NCBI RefSeq assembly: GCF_000276665.1
Contig: NW_004955475.1
Coordinates: 7,359,017-7,423,016 of the forward strand
Direction of reading: 5' to 3'
Origin: Chinchilla lanigera
Lineage: Eukaryota; Chordata; Mammalia; Rodentia; Chinchillidae
Length of the DNA: 64,000 nt
Below are positions 49,416-60,755 of this stretch, piece by piece; the first letter of the stretch is position 1, and the number at the start of each line of letters is the position of its first letter. The position numbers and the translations under genes are program-made. The notes under the pieces are model-generated. The model made no database searches, was not told the origin of the DNA, and worked only from the letters and a program-made list of their open reading frames with translations.

Positions 49416-51561
49416 CTCATGTGCCTCTAAAATAGCATAGCTTACACCCACAGGGAGACCAGCCTTCTGGCAGGCCCCCTTTTCTGGGACTGAGGATCTG
49501 GTGACCTTAGTCCCCATCTGGTCTCCAGTAGATGAAGCTTTCAGGGACTGGCAGCAAGCCTCACCCTCCAGTCCACTCCATTAAGAGTATTCTGTCTGAA
49601 CTGCTGGAGGCACGCAAAACACTATAAATATATAAATATGCAGCTGAAATCTGCTTTGCATTTGCAGTTTGTAGACTGTAAACCACAAAGCACTGGTTTG
49701 AGGATCAAGAGGACTGCGAATGTTTGAGTAAGCCTTCAGTCCAAGACAATGGCAGCATTTGCAGTGGGAGATTTTTGGAAGAATACAGAGAAGACCTATT
49801 TAAAACAGAAACAAAAGAGATGGAAGCAAATGGGAAAGTGGTTTATCAAAACCCATTTTATACCATTTTCCTTATGAAGAAACACTGCGTATGAGAAAGG
49901 TGAGAGAAGTTAGTTGAGGATCTACTATCAATACTTGACAGTAGAGGGATTCACATCTATGTCTTTATGCTCCCACTCTGCTACACTGCCATACCAGGTA
50001 TCATCAAAGGGAAGTTTCCGTTCTGATTAACTTCCTTTCTTCCCTTTAGAGAAAGTCGATCATATTCCGCTTTCACACCCCCAAAGAGAACTAGTGAGGG
50101 GAAAGCAGTAAGAACTGGCAAAATGACTTTATTTTTCCTCCATGTAGCTGAAGGAAGATGAGGACTCCTGGCATCTCAGAAGGGAAGCAGTTCCTGCTGG
50201 ATTTCAGCCTGGCTTATTTTATATCACTTTTAAATCGTTTAATAATTTATAATAGGTGATTGATAATGTGCCTGACTCAGACACCCAGAGGACGAGATTT
50301 CCAATAACTTGATTTTGTAAGTGAAATAAAGAACAACCTACTTTTGGGAAATTCATTACCTAAGGCATAAGCTAGAGATTCTCACTACTGTTTGCAACTA
50401 GGTGCCTCCAGGAGGGTGTTCTGGCTGGACACAGACCTGAGTGTCTCTTCCATTTGCTTTATGAACATTGGGTAGTCACTGAAGTCTCTGTAGCCTATGG
50501 GAAGGAGATCCTTTCCACTCTTCCAGAACAGGGATATGGTAAGGATCGAGAGTAGCTCATATTGAATTTGGCAATATAACATAAAAACATAGCCAGCTCC
50601 TTAAAATTTGTAAGTATAGACAAAATAGGTGCCTGCTGTCCCTTTCTGACTAGGTTTACACTTAGCTGGTTGAATGAGGTAGCAAGAAAGAATTGTGGGC
50701 TTAAAGTCACAACATAAAAATTCTAATCTAAGCCAAGTCCTTTTTTCCTCTATTGGATGTTGTTTCCACATTAATGTATGAAGGAGTGAATTAATAGTAT
50801 TAATGTGACTTTTTATTTCTAACAGACTCCTTTGGGCCCTGCTTGTATCTTCATACAGATTTAAATAGTGTAGCAACATTTTATTTTAATTTAAATTTGC
50901 CCAAATATTACAAGCTCACTATATAACAATAAAAATGGAACAATAATAGAAAATAGACATTACCACTTGAGTTATTTTTAAAAATAGAATCAAATGATGG
51001 TAATATTTTGCAGCTTTTTCTTTCTTTGCAATGCATCATGAACATTGTACAGAAGTAGAAAACATACTATTCTCTTCATGTTGTGGGCTTGACACAAAAG
51101 ATCTATTTCTCCTCTTTCTTCACAATTTCACCAACTATACATTTTCTCTTCCTCATGAGAACAGTTACTGATTTGGACAAATTAGAGTGGGAAGTTTGTA
51201 TGCAACCTCACTTACTTGGCTTTAAAAGCATTATCTTTTACACTTTCATTTCCTTTCCCTAGGCACTTCTGGCTTTCCTCTACATATAAAAAATCCTCCA
51301 TATTTACATGCATATACTCTACATTTTTTTAAAAGTGGCCAAACTCAACGTTAAAAAGTAATTTTTAGCATGAAAACACAAAAGGCTCCACTTATCCCAC
51401 TCCCAGTGAAACTGGTGAAAAAAAAAAAAACTAGTTAAAGGCTTTGAAGATGATTGTAAGGATGAACTGCAAATGAAATAACATTAGTTTGAAAACTGAA
51501 AATTTATCAGGAAGAGCAAAATTATAGGGTATTTGAATGAACACTGGGGCAGGAGACTAGA
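49416..51561. other. Mostly unique non-coding sequence
   Basis: Nothing recognised. Minus-strand frames at 50385-50879 overlap one another and have no domain features. Confidence 0.45.
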
Positions 51562-51977
51562 TGAGGCAGGAGAATAGAGCATGGCAGACTGGCTGGGGAA
51601 ATAGGTGTGACCCACTAATTATAAAATTCCCAGACACATGCTCAGAACAGCTCCCAAGGCCCTGCTTCTGGACTTCTCACAAGGACCCAAGCAGCTTAGG
51701 ATAGGTTGGTCTAGATCTGACATCAGCCTGAAAAGTAGGGGATAACAAAAAGGACAGTTGATATTGAGCTTTCTGCTACTGTGTTCTTTCATGGTAGCCG
51801 GCTCTCATCCTCTCATCCTACTTTTACCTGGCCAAAACTTGCTGTGCAGAGCCTATTTCTTTTCTTACCTTTAATAATTTGCTACTGTTTGTCCTTGCCT
51901 CAATGAATTCTTTGTTCAGGACAAAAAACCTATAAATTACCTCCAGAATAAACTCCAGCACCCCAAATCCAAGAACA
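51562..51977 (+). mobile_element. ERV-C 5' LTR
   Basis: 416 bp starting TGAGGCAGGAGAATAGAG and ending CCAAATCCAAGAACA. Homologous to the other ERV-C LTRs, with the TTTCTTACCTTTAATAA region near 51865 shared with 38260 and 58540. A candidate primer site begins at TGGCATAGCCATCC (51983); the tRNA is not identified. Confidence 0.7.
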
Positions 51978-52689
51978 CAGTTGGCATAGCCATCCAGGAT
52001 CACATAGCACCCTTTTGGACACATTATTTGTTTCACTCTAAAACATATTGCAGAAACAGTGCTTTTCCTTTCCTCTCTCTCCCCTATGAAAGCTCCAATT
52101 CTCTTCTCATTCCTTCTTGCCCAGGATGGGTTTTCATCCCTTGGAAGGCTCAAATCCTGATTAATTATCTGGGAGAAGCAGGGTGGTAAAAATTAAAATA
52201 AACTGGGGGAAGTCAGGTGGTTTTCTCATGGCACTGGGTACAGTTTCCTAGTATGTCCCACCTAGTGTGAGGGGAAGAAGTGTATGGCTTTTGTTTTTCC
52301 CAGTCAGTAAGAGCTCCTGAGGGCCACCTCACACTTATCTCCCTTTTCCTTCCTTCCCTTTCCTGTTTTTGGTCATTCATTTCAGTAAAGAGCAGACAGA
52401 GAGTCTGTTATTAACTCAGGCTCGGAACAGATTGTTCAGGTTATGCCTCTTTGTCTTCATGTTTGTATTCTCCATCATACTTTACTCAGCTTTCTCACTC
52501 TTTTGGGAAAAACAGTTATTGGTAACCTTATCTCCTGCTTGAGCAGCTGTCTACCTCAGTTTACTCTTTTTTTTTCCCTCAAAGTCTTCTCTGTACTTTT
52601 CCCCTACATGGCCTTTTATCTCTGCGTATCATTAGTAAGTTGCTTCCTTGGGGCCTTGTTTCATCCCAGTCTGCTCTTCTACCATGGTT

Positions 52690-52860
52690 GACAGTCATTT
52701 TGGTTCATCATATGAGCTGTTCACATGGGCCGGCCATTTTAGTTCATCTTGTGGATCAGCCACATGGATTTCTTCATGTGTGTTAGCCACTTTAGTTTTG
52801 TCATGTGAATTGGTCACATAGTTCTGTCATGCTTATTTGTCATTTTCTTTTCATTTTTGT
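52690..52860 (+). repeat. Degenerate ~45-bp repeats in ERV-C leader
   Basis: Three to four units built on ATTTTGGTTCATC ... CACATGG, at about 52696, 52737 and 52790, with a partial fourth near 52840. Confidence 0.7.
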
Positions 52861-53209
52861 TTTTCAACTGGCCTCATGGTCAGCAGGAACTCTCACTCTT
52901 GTAGATAGGAGTTAGTTCTCTGACTTTAGGGCAAATAAGGGCCTCCATGCCTCTTCTCTTTTGAATCAGGGTAGGCCCATCCTTGTTCCTTCTAACAGAA
53001 GTTCAGGTAATTTAGAAACATATACTTGACAATCTAAGCAGAATAAAGGAATGGCCAGTAAAGCTCAACTCAAGGGGCTGTGAGAATCCAAAAGTAGAGC
53101 CATCCTTGCTCTTAGAAAATTTTCAGTTTTTTATTTTAAAATAAAATGAGGTTTCTAGCTCTATGCCTTAAACTAAGTACCAAAGCTTTATTATCAGGCT
53201 AGATGCAAG

Positions 53210-53625
53210 GGGTACTGTTTCTTGGGTGGCTAAGGGAGCCCCTGGGAGGCACCACTTTGTACTCTAGGGAGTCAGTGGACCACGATCTGAGGGAAACCTA
53301 AGGCCATGCACCCTTATCTCTTAAGAATGTACTGTTCCTCAAGAGGCGGCAAAGGGAGTCCGCGAGTTGGAGGCTTCATCATGAATGGAACGCTGGCCTT
53401 GGTTCCACCTTGATCCTGCTGTCTTAAGAGTTTACAGTTTCTAAGAGAGCTACGGGAATGGCTCCACCCTGACCTGGGCTCAAATGGTTAAGAGAGCCTC
53501 CCCAAGGGACTTCACCCAGACCTCTTAGTTTATTGTTTCTCAAGTGCTTGGGTGGGTTGAGGATCTACCCTGATCTTTTAAGAGTTCTCAAGTGAGCCCC
53601 TGGGTGGGCGCCATCCTTTTCACCT
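53210..53625 (+). repeat. Degenerate ~50-115-bp repeats in ERV-C leader
   Basis: Five related units start near 53216, 53331, 53436, 53532 and 53582. Each has TGTTTCT(C)AAG-like sequence, then GGGAGCCCC / GGGTGGG and CCACC / ACCCTGA phrases. Spacing falls from about 115 to 50. Confidence 0.7.
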
Positions 53626-53802
53626 AAGAATTGGTGGAGCAATGCATCATAGAAAGCATACTGCAGCCACCTACCTAGCCATTAGGCCATGTCCTTAAAA
53701 GTTCAGAGCAATTTGATCCTTAAGATATATAGTTAGAGCCTCAATAGTTCCAGCCTTACCTACACTGATTGAGCCCAGTATGAACTAGGGAATGGTGAGT
53801 GT

Positions 53803-55198
53803 TTGGTACAGGATGGCATTTTAAATTATGATGTTATTTTTCAGTTAAATAATTTCTGCATAAAGCATAGAAGTGGAGTGAAATCCCTTATGTTCAGGAT
53901 TTTATGGCTCTTTATCCCTGGAAAAGCCCCCAAACTGTGGTATTTAGAGTGGCCCATGAGGAAGAAGGGAATGATATCATTGATGATCTTGTCCTTAGAC
54001 CCCCACCTGTCTCTCAGGGGGATATGGATCTCGCCATCTGTTTAATAAAGACAACCACACTGTAAGGTCTCTTTGATGCCCTTCTTATAATCCACAGGCC
54101 AATAACCAGTCCTATCACCTTCAGTGCTCCTCAGAGCCCAGTGACCCAAGGAACCCAGTATTCCTCACCCCCCTCACCATGCTTCTCAGACAGCTTTAAG
54201 CCCCACACATCATATTTGGAGTGGTGCTTCTTACTCCCCTGACTCACAATTTGCCCTGCTCCTGACAGAGGTCCCAGGAGCAGAGGGGACTACTTGAATC
54301 CAGGTCCCCTTTTCAGTTACAGATATCCCACCATGCAAAGAATGCCTAGGCTGACTTTCAGAGGATTCTAGCAAGTTTGCAGATGGGTTTCAAACTTTGA
54401 CCGCCACTTTTAATCTATCGGGGTTAGCTGTCTGATTCATCTTGGCCACTTGCTGTATCCCAGATGAAAGACCAAGAGTCCTAGAAGGGACTAAGGACTA
54501 TGCAAGTGAACAATATGCTTTATGAAGGGAAGGAAACCACCCTGGAGAGGCTATTGTCCCTTCAACAGAACCAAATTTGAACCGTAACACTAATGATGGG
54601 CTACAAATAATGCTTGGCATGATGGTTGCTCTTCTCATGAGAATGAAAAAGTGCACTAAGAAATCTGTTAATTATAACAAGCTGCGCAAGGTTATACAGA
54701 CAAAGCATAAAATCCAGTTGTCGGGGCTGGGGATTTAGCTCAGCGGCAAAAGCGCCTGCCTGGCAAGCGCAAGGTCATGAGTTCGGTTCCCGGTACCGGA
54801 GAAAAACCAAAAAAAAATAAAATAAAATAAAATAAAATAAAATAAAATCCAGTTGTCTTCAGTAGCCAATTAGTAGAAATCTGTAAATATACAAACACTA
54901 GAGATAGGCACTAGTGGGACATCATTTTACTTGTCACTGAGCTGCAGATATTCAGGGTATATTCTAAAACCTTCAGATGGGTTCCCAAATGCCTGTGATA
55001 CAGTTGCTGGACCTAGCCTTTTATGTGTTGAAAAATCAGGATTCAGATGAGGATAAAAAGAAAAGGGCCAGAATTATAGCTATTGCAATTATCAATGCTT
55101 TAAACACACCCTAATCTTGTAAGGGAAAACCCACGGACAGTAGAGGAAAGAGTTCCTGCTTTAAATGCAAGAAGACTAGACACTGGACATTGGACTGA
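53803..55198 (+). pseudogene. ERV-C gag remnant with broken zinc knuckle
   Basis: Gag forms the retroviral core. The frame is broken many times. At its end 55157-55198 reads C-F-K-C-K-K-T-R-H-W-T-L-D-stop: C-X2-C-X4-H-X4 with a stop codon where the last Cys should be. One such knuckle is usual for class I elements. The protein cannot be made. Confidence 0.7.
54723..54842 (+). mobile_element. Young, intact ID SINE
   Basis: A complete tRNA-like head with (AAAAT)n tail and a 15-bp target duplication TAAAATCCAGTTGTC, identical at 54708-54722 and 54843-54857 (the leading TAAAA overlaps the tail). The A box TAGCTCAGCGG (54736-54746) fits the Pol III consensus fully; the B box GTTCGGTTC (54781-54789) differs at one position. 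Closest to an apparent consensus of all copies here. Confidence 0.96.
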
Positions 55199-55379
55199 AC
55201 CAAGCCACCGCCCAGGCCCTTCTCTGTATGTCAAGTGGCCAATGTGCCGGTCTCATGGCAGTGCAGAATTGACTGACCCTACTCCTAGAGAGAGGCCAGG
55301 CTGGTTAAAGCCCTCATTTGCCACTCTGACAAAGACTGAAGGTGCCTGGGGCAACCCTCACTGTTCCTGTCTCATAGAC

Positions 55380-55425
55380 ATCACTGTCTGCTGTGAGAAA
55401 CCTAGGGTAACCCTGTAAGTCACGT
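55380..55425 (+). pseudogene. Retroviral protease N-terminal remnant
   Basis: A frame reading CCEKPRVTL then a stop (55389-55416) lies ~200 bp after the gag zinc knuckle. The position and the E-x-P-R-x-T-L pattern match the start of a gammaretrovirus-type protease. No active-site Asp region follows, so pro/pol is deleted. Confidence 0.45.
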
Positions 55426-56026
55426 GATAATACCGGCTCATTTTGAACTGTCTGAAGAAAAAACTGCTCAGTAGAAGAAAGCTATTCCTATGAAATACTG
55501 GAAGGCCTGAGGTTCCTCTTCAAAAAGAAAGACTCAAGTACTGCTTTGGATAAAGATAATTAAATAGGCACCTGTATTGAGTCTTCTGTTTAAATTAACT
55601 CCATAATGTGGGGAATCCTGCTAAGGCTATGACTCTCAGACTTTAAGTAATTTATCTAACATCCCCTTTGCCATACTTTCTCCTCTATGAAAAACATGGA
55701 AATTTGACCTGCTTCTCATATTCGGGCTCTACATTCCCAACCTAACAGTGAAGTTCTTTCTCCCATTGAACAGACAACTCAGCACTCACTAACTCTTCTC
55801 ATTGTCTTCTGACAGGTTTTTCCTTCAACGCAACTAATGAGGCACAACAACTCAAAATAGTTGGACAGCATATAATCACATGTAGGTATGGCCTACATTC
55901 CCTTTCAGCAGTAAGTAGCTATATGATGATGGAGACCTCAACTTCCTCAGCACCCCGTAAAGAATTGTAGGGATTTGTGTCTCTCAGAGGAGAAGGAGGC
56001 AAAGAAATAGACTGTGGTGGACTGAC

Positions 56027-56237
56027 TGAGACAGGAGGTGTCACCTATTTATTGTAAAATCCCAGGAACATGCACAGCACGGTTCCCAAAGCCCTGCATG
56101 TGGACTTCTTGTAAGAACTCAGTAGTTTTAGACAAGATCACCTAGACACAACATCAGCCTGAGGAGTGGGTGATACAAGAAGGACAGTCAACATTGAGCT
56201 GTCCATTACAGTCCAACTATTATCCCAGTCTAATCCT
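56027..56237 (+). mobile_element. ERV-C 3' LTR, left part
   Basis: It starts TGAGACAGGAGGTG and runs to CTATTATCCCAGTC. It continues after insertions at about 58500-58668. Confidence 0.7.
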
Positions 56238-56340
56238 GTAGAATATACTTACCATGTTTCCTTGAAAATAAGACCTAATGGGAAAATAAATTCAACTGTA
56301 ATTATTAGCTGATAGTTACCATGGTGATAGCAAATGCCAG
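56238..56340 (+). other. Unidentified insert inside the ERV-C LTR
   Basis: Contains CATGTTTCCTTGAAAATAAG, a phrase I associate loosely with vertebrate DNA transposons. Together with 58371-58500 it appears to be another nested element. Confidence 0.3.
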
Positions 56341-56348
56341 GAAGATTT

Positions 56349-56700
56349 TTTTTTTATTTTGAAGAGAAAAAAATAACGTCAAAGACACAAACAAGCAACA
56401 CAAATCAATAAAAACATACAGAATTTCAAAATAAGATGATAGGAAATTAACAATGGTTATTATATTACATATTGTTATTGTCAATGAAGTTGCTCAGATT
56501 GCCAGATGTAAGAATGCAAGATTGATCAAATAATTAAACATTAACTGCTCCTTTCAATAAACCAGTAGAAATTAGTAGTACAATTATCTTAACTATCTTG
56601 TATGTGCGTATGTACATTATATATATGTATATATGTATATATATATATATCCCTTCCTTCTTTTCTCTTTCCCACATCTTAGTTGTTCTCCCCTTTTTTA
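56349..56700 (-). mobile_element. L1 3' UTR, first of two in tandem (minus)
   Basis: Homologous to 26015-26330. It lies tail-to-tail with the L1 that starts at 56701, so this 5'-truncated L1 is adjacent to the A-tail of the next. A TATG/TA tract sits at 56610-56650. Confidence 0.8.
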
Positions 56701-58370
56701 AAAAAGATAAACATAACAATGAAACCAAGTTTCAAAACAGGTTATCAGGACACTTACAATAGTTGATGCATTGTGTATTGTCTTCCCAGTAGTTATTCAG
56801 AGTAAAAGATATATGCATGCTATCTTGTCTATACAATATTAGCACAAGACTTTCTTTTTAATGAGCTAAGAGAAACTAACTGTATAAGAATATTAACTAT
56901 CTTGTACATACATATTTTTTTCCTTTCTTCATTTCCCCTTTCCACATGCCAGTTTGTTTTAGCTTTTGAACAGTTTCTTCCCATTTCACAATATCTGTTG
57001 TACATTTCAGATCTTATTTACTTGCTAGTTATTTCACACTAGAGAGACAATACGATGTTTACACATATGGGTCTGATTTATTTCACTTTTGAGTATGGTC
57101 TTGAGCTGCATCTATTTAACTATAAAAGACTCCATTTATCCTTTTTATGGCTGTGCAGTATTCCATATATAAAAATATCACATCTTTTTTATCCATTCTT
57201 CAGTTGATGGGAATCTAAATTGTTTCCAAGATTTAGCTACTACAAATTGTGCTGCAATAAGCATGGGTGCACATATATCACTGTGGTATGATGATTTTAA
57301 CTCATCTGGGTAGATATCCAGAAGAGGAATAGTTGCGTCAAATGGGACCTCCAATCCCAGTTTGTGAGGACTCTTCACACTGCTTTCCACAGTGGCTGTA
57401 CCAGTCAATAATCCCCCCAAAAATGGAGAAGGGTTCCTTTTTCTCTACAGCCCATCCAGTATTTGTTATCAGTTGATTTCTTGATGATAGCCATTCTTTC
57501 TAGGGTGAAATGTAATCTCAGTGTTGCTTTAATTTGCATCTCTCAAATGACCAATGATGTTGAACATTTTTGCCTGTATTTATTTGCCATTTGTATTTCT
57601 TTACCTGAGAAGTGCCTATTCATCTCCAAAGCCCAGTTTTGGATTTGGTCTTTGAATTTGGGGGGTCTGATTTTTTTTTTAATCCTTTATATGTGCTGGA
57701 TATAAGTCCTTTGTAAGACAAGTGGCTATAATTTTTTGTCTTTTCATTTTGTTAGTGATTTCTTTTGTTGTGCAAAAGCTTTTTGGCAACGTGAGATCCC
57801 ATTTGTTGATACTTTCTACTATTTCCCTTGCAGTCTGGATTTTGTTCGTGAAGTCTCTGCCTACACCTATGTCTCTGAGACTTCTACCCACTTTCTCTTC
57901 CAGTAGATTTAACATTTCTATTTTAATATTTAGATCCCTGATCCATTTTGATCTTAGTTTAGTGCATGGTGATAGATACAGGTCTATCTTTAGTCTTTGG
58001 CAAGTGAAAAGCCAGTTTCTTCCAGCACCATTTATTAAAAAGACTGTCTTTCTCCCAGTGTGCATGTTTGGCTCCTTTGTCAAAGATAAGGTGGCTTGAG
58101 TATGTTTGGAGATATCTATATCTATATTCTATATAGATATATCTTCTATTCTGTTCCACTGATCCTCAGTTAGCCAACCTCATCAATGAGAGGAAAGGAA
58201 AAAGACAAATTAAAGCAATTAGGAATTAAAAGGCTGAAATCACAACAAATCCTCACAGAAATCCAGGAGATCATGAACACCTACTATGAGAATCTATATT
58301 CTAATAAGATGGAAAATACAGAAGAAATGGAAAGGTTCTTAGACACAAACTATCAAAACTAAATCGACGA
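56701..58370 (-). mobile_element. L1 with inverted 5' segment (minus)
   Basis: 56701-58169 is minus-strand 3' UTR and ORF2 C-terminus. 58170-58370 reads L1 ORF2 on the plus strand (LANLINERKGKDKLKQLG, just upstream of the RT). The orientation change at about 58169 is a twin-priming inversion with a deletion between the segments. GAAGAT at 56341-56346 and 58371-58376 is a possible short target duplication that would enclose both this L1 and 56349-56700. Confidence 0.8.
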
Positions 58371-58500
58371 GAAGATATTACTATTGTCTTGTTCAGTGGC
58401 TACTCAAAATGGTAGGGAAGGGAAGGATAGATTGATTGGGGCTAGCATTTTTTATTTCTAGTTATATCTTGTTTTTGTAGAATTATAAGTATTTTCCTAT
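58371..58500 (+). other. Remainder of insert in ERV-C LTR
   Basis: Not LTR-like and not L1. See 56238-56340. Confidence 0.3.
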
Positions 58501-58668
58501 TTTTGCTTGGCACAAGCTCATTCTGCAGTGCCTGTTTCTTTTCCTACCTTTAAACAATATAAAACTTTGCTACCACTTGCGTTGTTTTAACCAATTCTTA
58601 GTTCAGGACAGAGAGACTCTACAAACAACCCCGAGAAGGAGACTCCAACATTCCAAAACCAAGCAACA
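58501..58668 (+). mobile_element. ERV-C 3' LTR, right part
   Basis: GTTTCTTTTCCTACCTTTAA, TTCTTAGTTCAGGACAGAG and the CCAAAACCAAGCAACA end match the LTR 3' half at 51850-51977. Confidence 0.72.
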
Positions 58669-58930
58669 AGATGACTCTCTCTCTCATTCTGCTTCCCGTT
58701 TAATGGGGTGAATCCTGAACTCTAAAATGCTGCAGCCAAGAACCCAGGACTTCTTTCCCCAACATCCAGTATAAGGGTTTTCTTCACAGGAGGATCAAGA
58801 TTTCAGTATTTCTTGCCCTATTTTCAGATGCTTGTTGCTGATGCTAAGTCTGGGGATGTTCATTTTAGAAGTAGGGCCTCCAGACTTTCCCCTGACTTCT
58901 ACTTGTGGGATGAACATTCTGTCTTGGGCA

Positions 58931-59309
58931 TGTTACCAGATTTTGAGGTGCTGGCATCTCCTGGAGATTGTTTCTAGGTTATTTCTGTCCTGAGCTAAGA
59001 ATTCATCAAGACACATACAAATGATAGCAAAGTTTTACTAAAGGTAGGAAAGTGAGTTTTGGCCAAGTAAAAGTAGGAAAAGAAGTGTCACTTAAAGCAT
59101 GAGATGGGCCAACCTGCAAGCATCACCACTCCTCAGGCTGACATCAAGTTTAGGCCATAATATTGAAAACTTGCTCAAGTTCTCACAAGTCCATGTGCAG
59201 GGCTTTGGAAATTGTTCTGCACATGTGTCCTGGGATTTTGTAATTAATGGGTCACACACACCTGGCTACTTCTCCAGCCAGTTTTACCATGTCCTAATCT
59301 CCTATTTCA
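58931..59309 (-). mobile_element. ERV-C solo LTR with 4-bp duplication (minus)
   Basis: The reverse complement starts TGAAATAGGAGATTAGG and ends near CAAAATCTGGTAACA. GGCA flanks it at 58927-58930 and 59310-59313, the 4-bp duplication usual for class I ERVs. 379 bp. Confidence 0.8.
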
Positions 59310-59599
59310 GGCATTGTGTCCTGAGAATGTTAAAGTGTCAATAGTCCTTTCCCCCAACCACAGGCTACTGTCCATTCTCCACCCCACCACCACACATTCA
59401 GCTTCTAGAATAGAGATATCACTCAAAGAGATGCTTGCCATTGATCAAAGCTCCAGAGACCTGAATCAAAGTATTTGCCTGTGGAGACAGCAGGCCACAA
59501 AACAGATTTTTTTTTTAGCTTCTTCTCAAAATGCAGGAGGATAGAAGAAATAAAAACTAGGTAGAAACTAAGATTGCCTTCCCCAAGTGACTGTGGTAT

Positions 59600-60530
59600 A
59601 ACCAAAGCTGCATCCCCCTAAAGAGCAATACAGAGTTCCCTGTGGAGGACTTACACAAAACAACAATAATCAAGGTATTAGGTTGCTGGCATAAAGAGAG
59701 GCACATAAGGTAATGTAACACAATTCAGAGTCTGAACAATAAATCTGTACATCTCTAGTCAACTAGTTTCAACAAGGATGCCAAGATCATTCAAAGGAGG
59801 AAAAAAAATGTCTTTTCCAAATGCAATGCTGGGACAACGAAATAGCCACACTCAAAACAATGAATTTGGACTCATACTTCATATCATACACAAGTATTAA
59901 CTCACAAAGGACCACAGACCTAAATTTATGGAGTAAAATTATGAAGCCCTTAGATAAAAATATAGGAGTAAATCTTCCTGACATTAGATTTGGCAAAAGA
60001 TTCAGAGATATGACACCAAACAACAGAAAAAATTAGATAAGTTGGACTGATCTTTATTCAAATTGCACACTTTTGTACTTCAAAAGATGCCATCAATAAA
60101 GCAGAAAAACCCAAAGAATATAAGAAAATACTTGAGTATCAATTGTATGATTAAGTAGCATACCTGGAATATATAAAGAATACTTAGAACTCAATAATAA
60201 ATACAACCTGATAAATAATTACACACTGGATCTGAAAAAGCATTTCCCAAAAGACAACATAGAAATGGTCAATAAGCACATGAAAATATGCTGAAAATAG
60301 TCATCATGAAAATGCATCTCAAACCTGCAACAGCATACAATTAAGATGGTTAGAATAAAAACAAATAAAGTTATTTAACAACAATTGTTGGTTGAGGTTG
60401 TGGAGAATTATTGAAGTCTTTGTATACTAGTGGTGAAAAGTAAAATAGTCCACTCATTTTGAAAAACAGTCTGACAGTCCTCAAATTATTAATTGTAGAA
60501 TTACCATACGATTAATGTGGCAAGTTCAAG
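59600..60530 (+). mobile_element. Old L1 ORF2 C-terminal fragment
   Basis: AACAAGGATGCCAAGATCAT, AACTCACAAAGGACC and later ATTGTTGGTTGAGGTTGTGG follow L1 ORF2, in many broken frames. Confidence 0.7.
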
Positions 60531-60604
60531 GATTTCTCCTCCATCACTAATCCCTGGCAACCATAATCTTCTCTTCATTTCTAAAATCTTGTTATTTCAA
60601 AAAT

Positions 60605-60755
60605 GCTATATATATATGGTGCATTCTTGTAATTGCAGGACTTGAGATGCTGAGCCAGAAATATCATCACTAGTTTAAGGCCAGCCTGGTATACATAGTA
60701 TGTTCAAGGCCAGCCTGAACTACATAGCAAGAACCTGTCAAAAAATGAAAAAATG
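60605..60755 (+). mobile_element. B1 SINE with internal duplication
   Basis: GGTGCATTCTTGTAATTGCA, GATGCTGAGCCAG, then two copies of AAGGCCAGCCTG / TACATAG and an A-rich tail. Confidence 0.85.

Larger units (their letters stand above)
51978..56026 (+). mobile_element. ERV-C internal region, class I type, largely deleted
   Basis: Between the two LTRs: a long untranslated leader with two tandem-repeat arrays, a decayed gag (frame 53803-54045 and on to 55198), and a gag-pro junction. The single CCHC-type zinc knuckle at 55157-55198 and the protease-like start at about 55398 suggest a gammaretrovirus-like (class I) element. Almost no pol or env follows; about 400 bp later the sequence reaches the 3' end region. 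An ID SINE lies inside gag. Confidence 0.7.

Noticed and set aside
54723..54800. tRNA gene
   Set aside because: The tRNA-like head is part of an ID SINE with tail and target duplication; the tRNA fold is not complete.
58110..58145. AT-rich palindrome (GATATC/TATATAG) as a replication origin or regulatory site
   Set aside because: Imperfect TA-type simple sequence within L1; chance hairpins are expected in such DNA.
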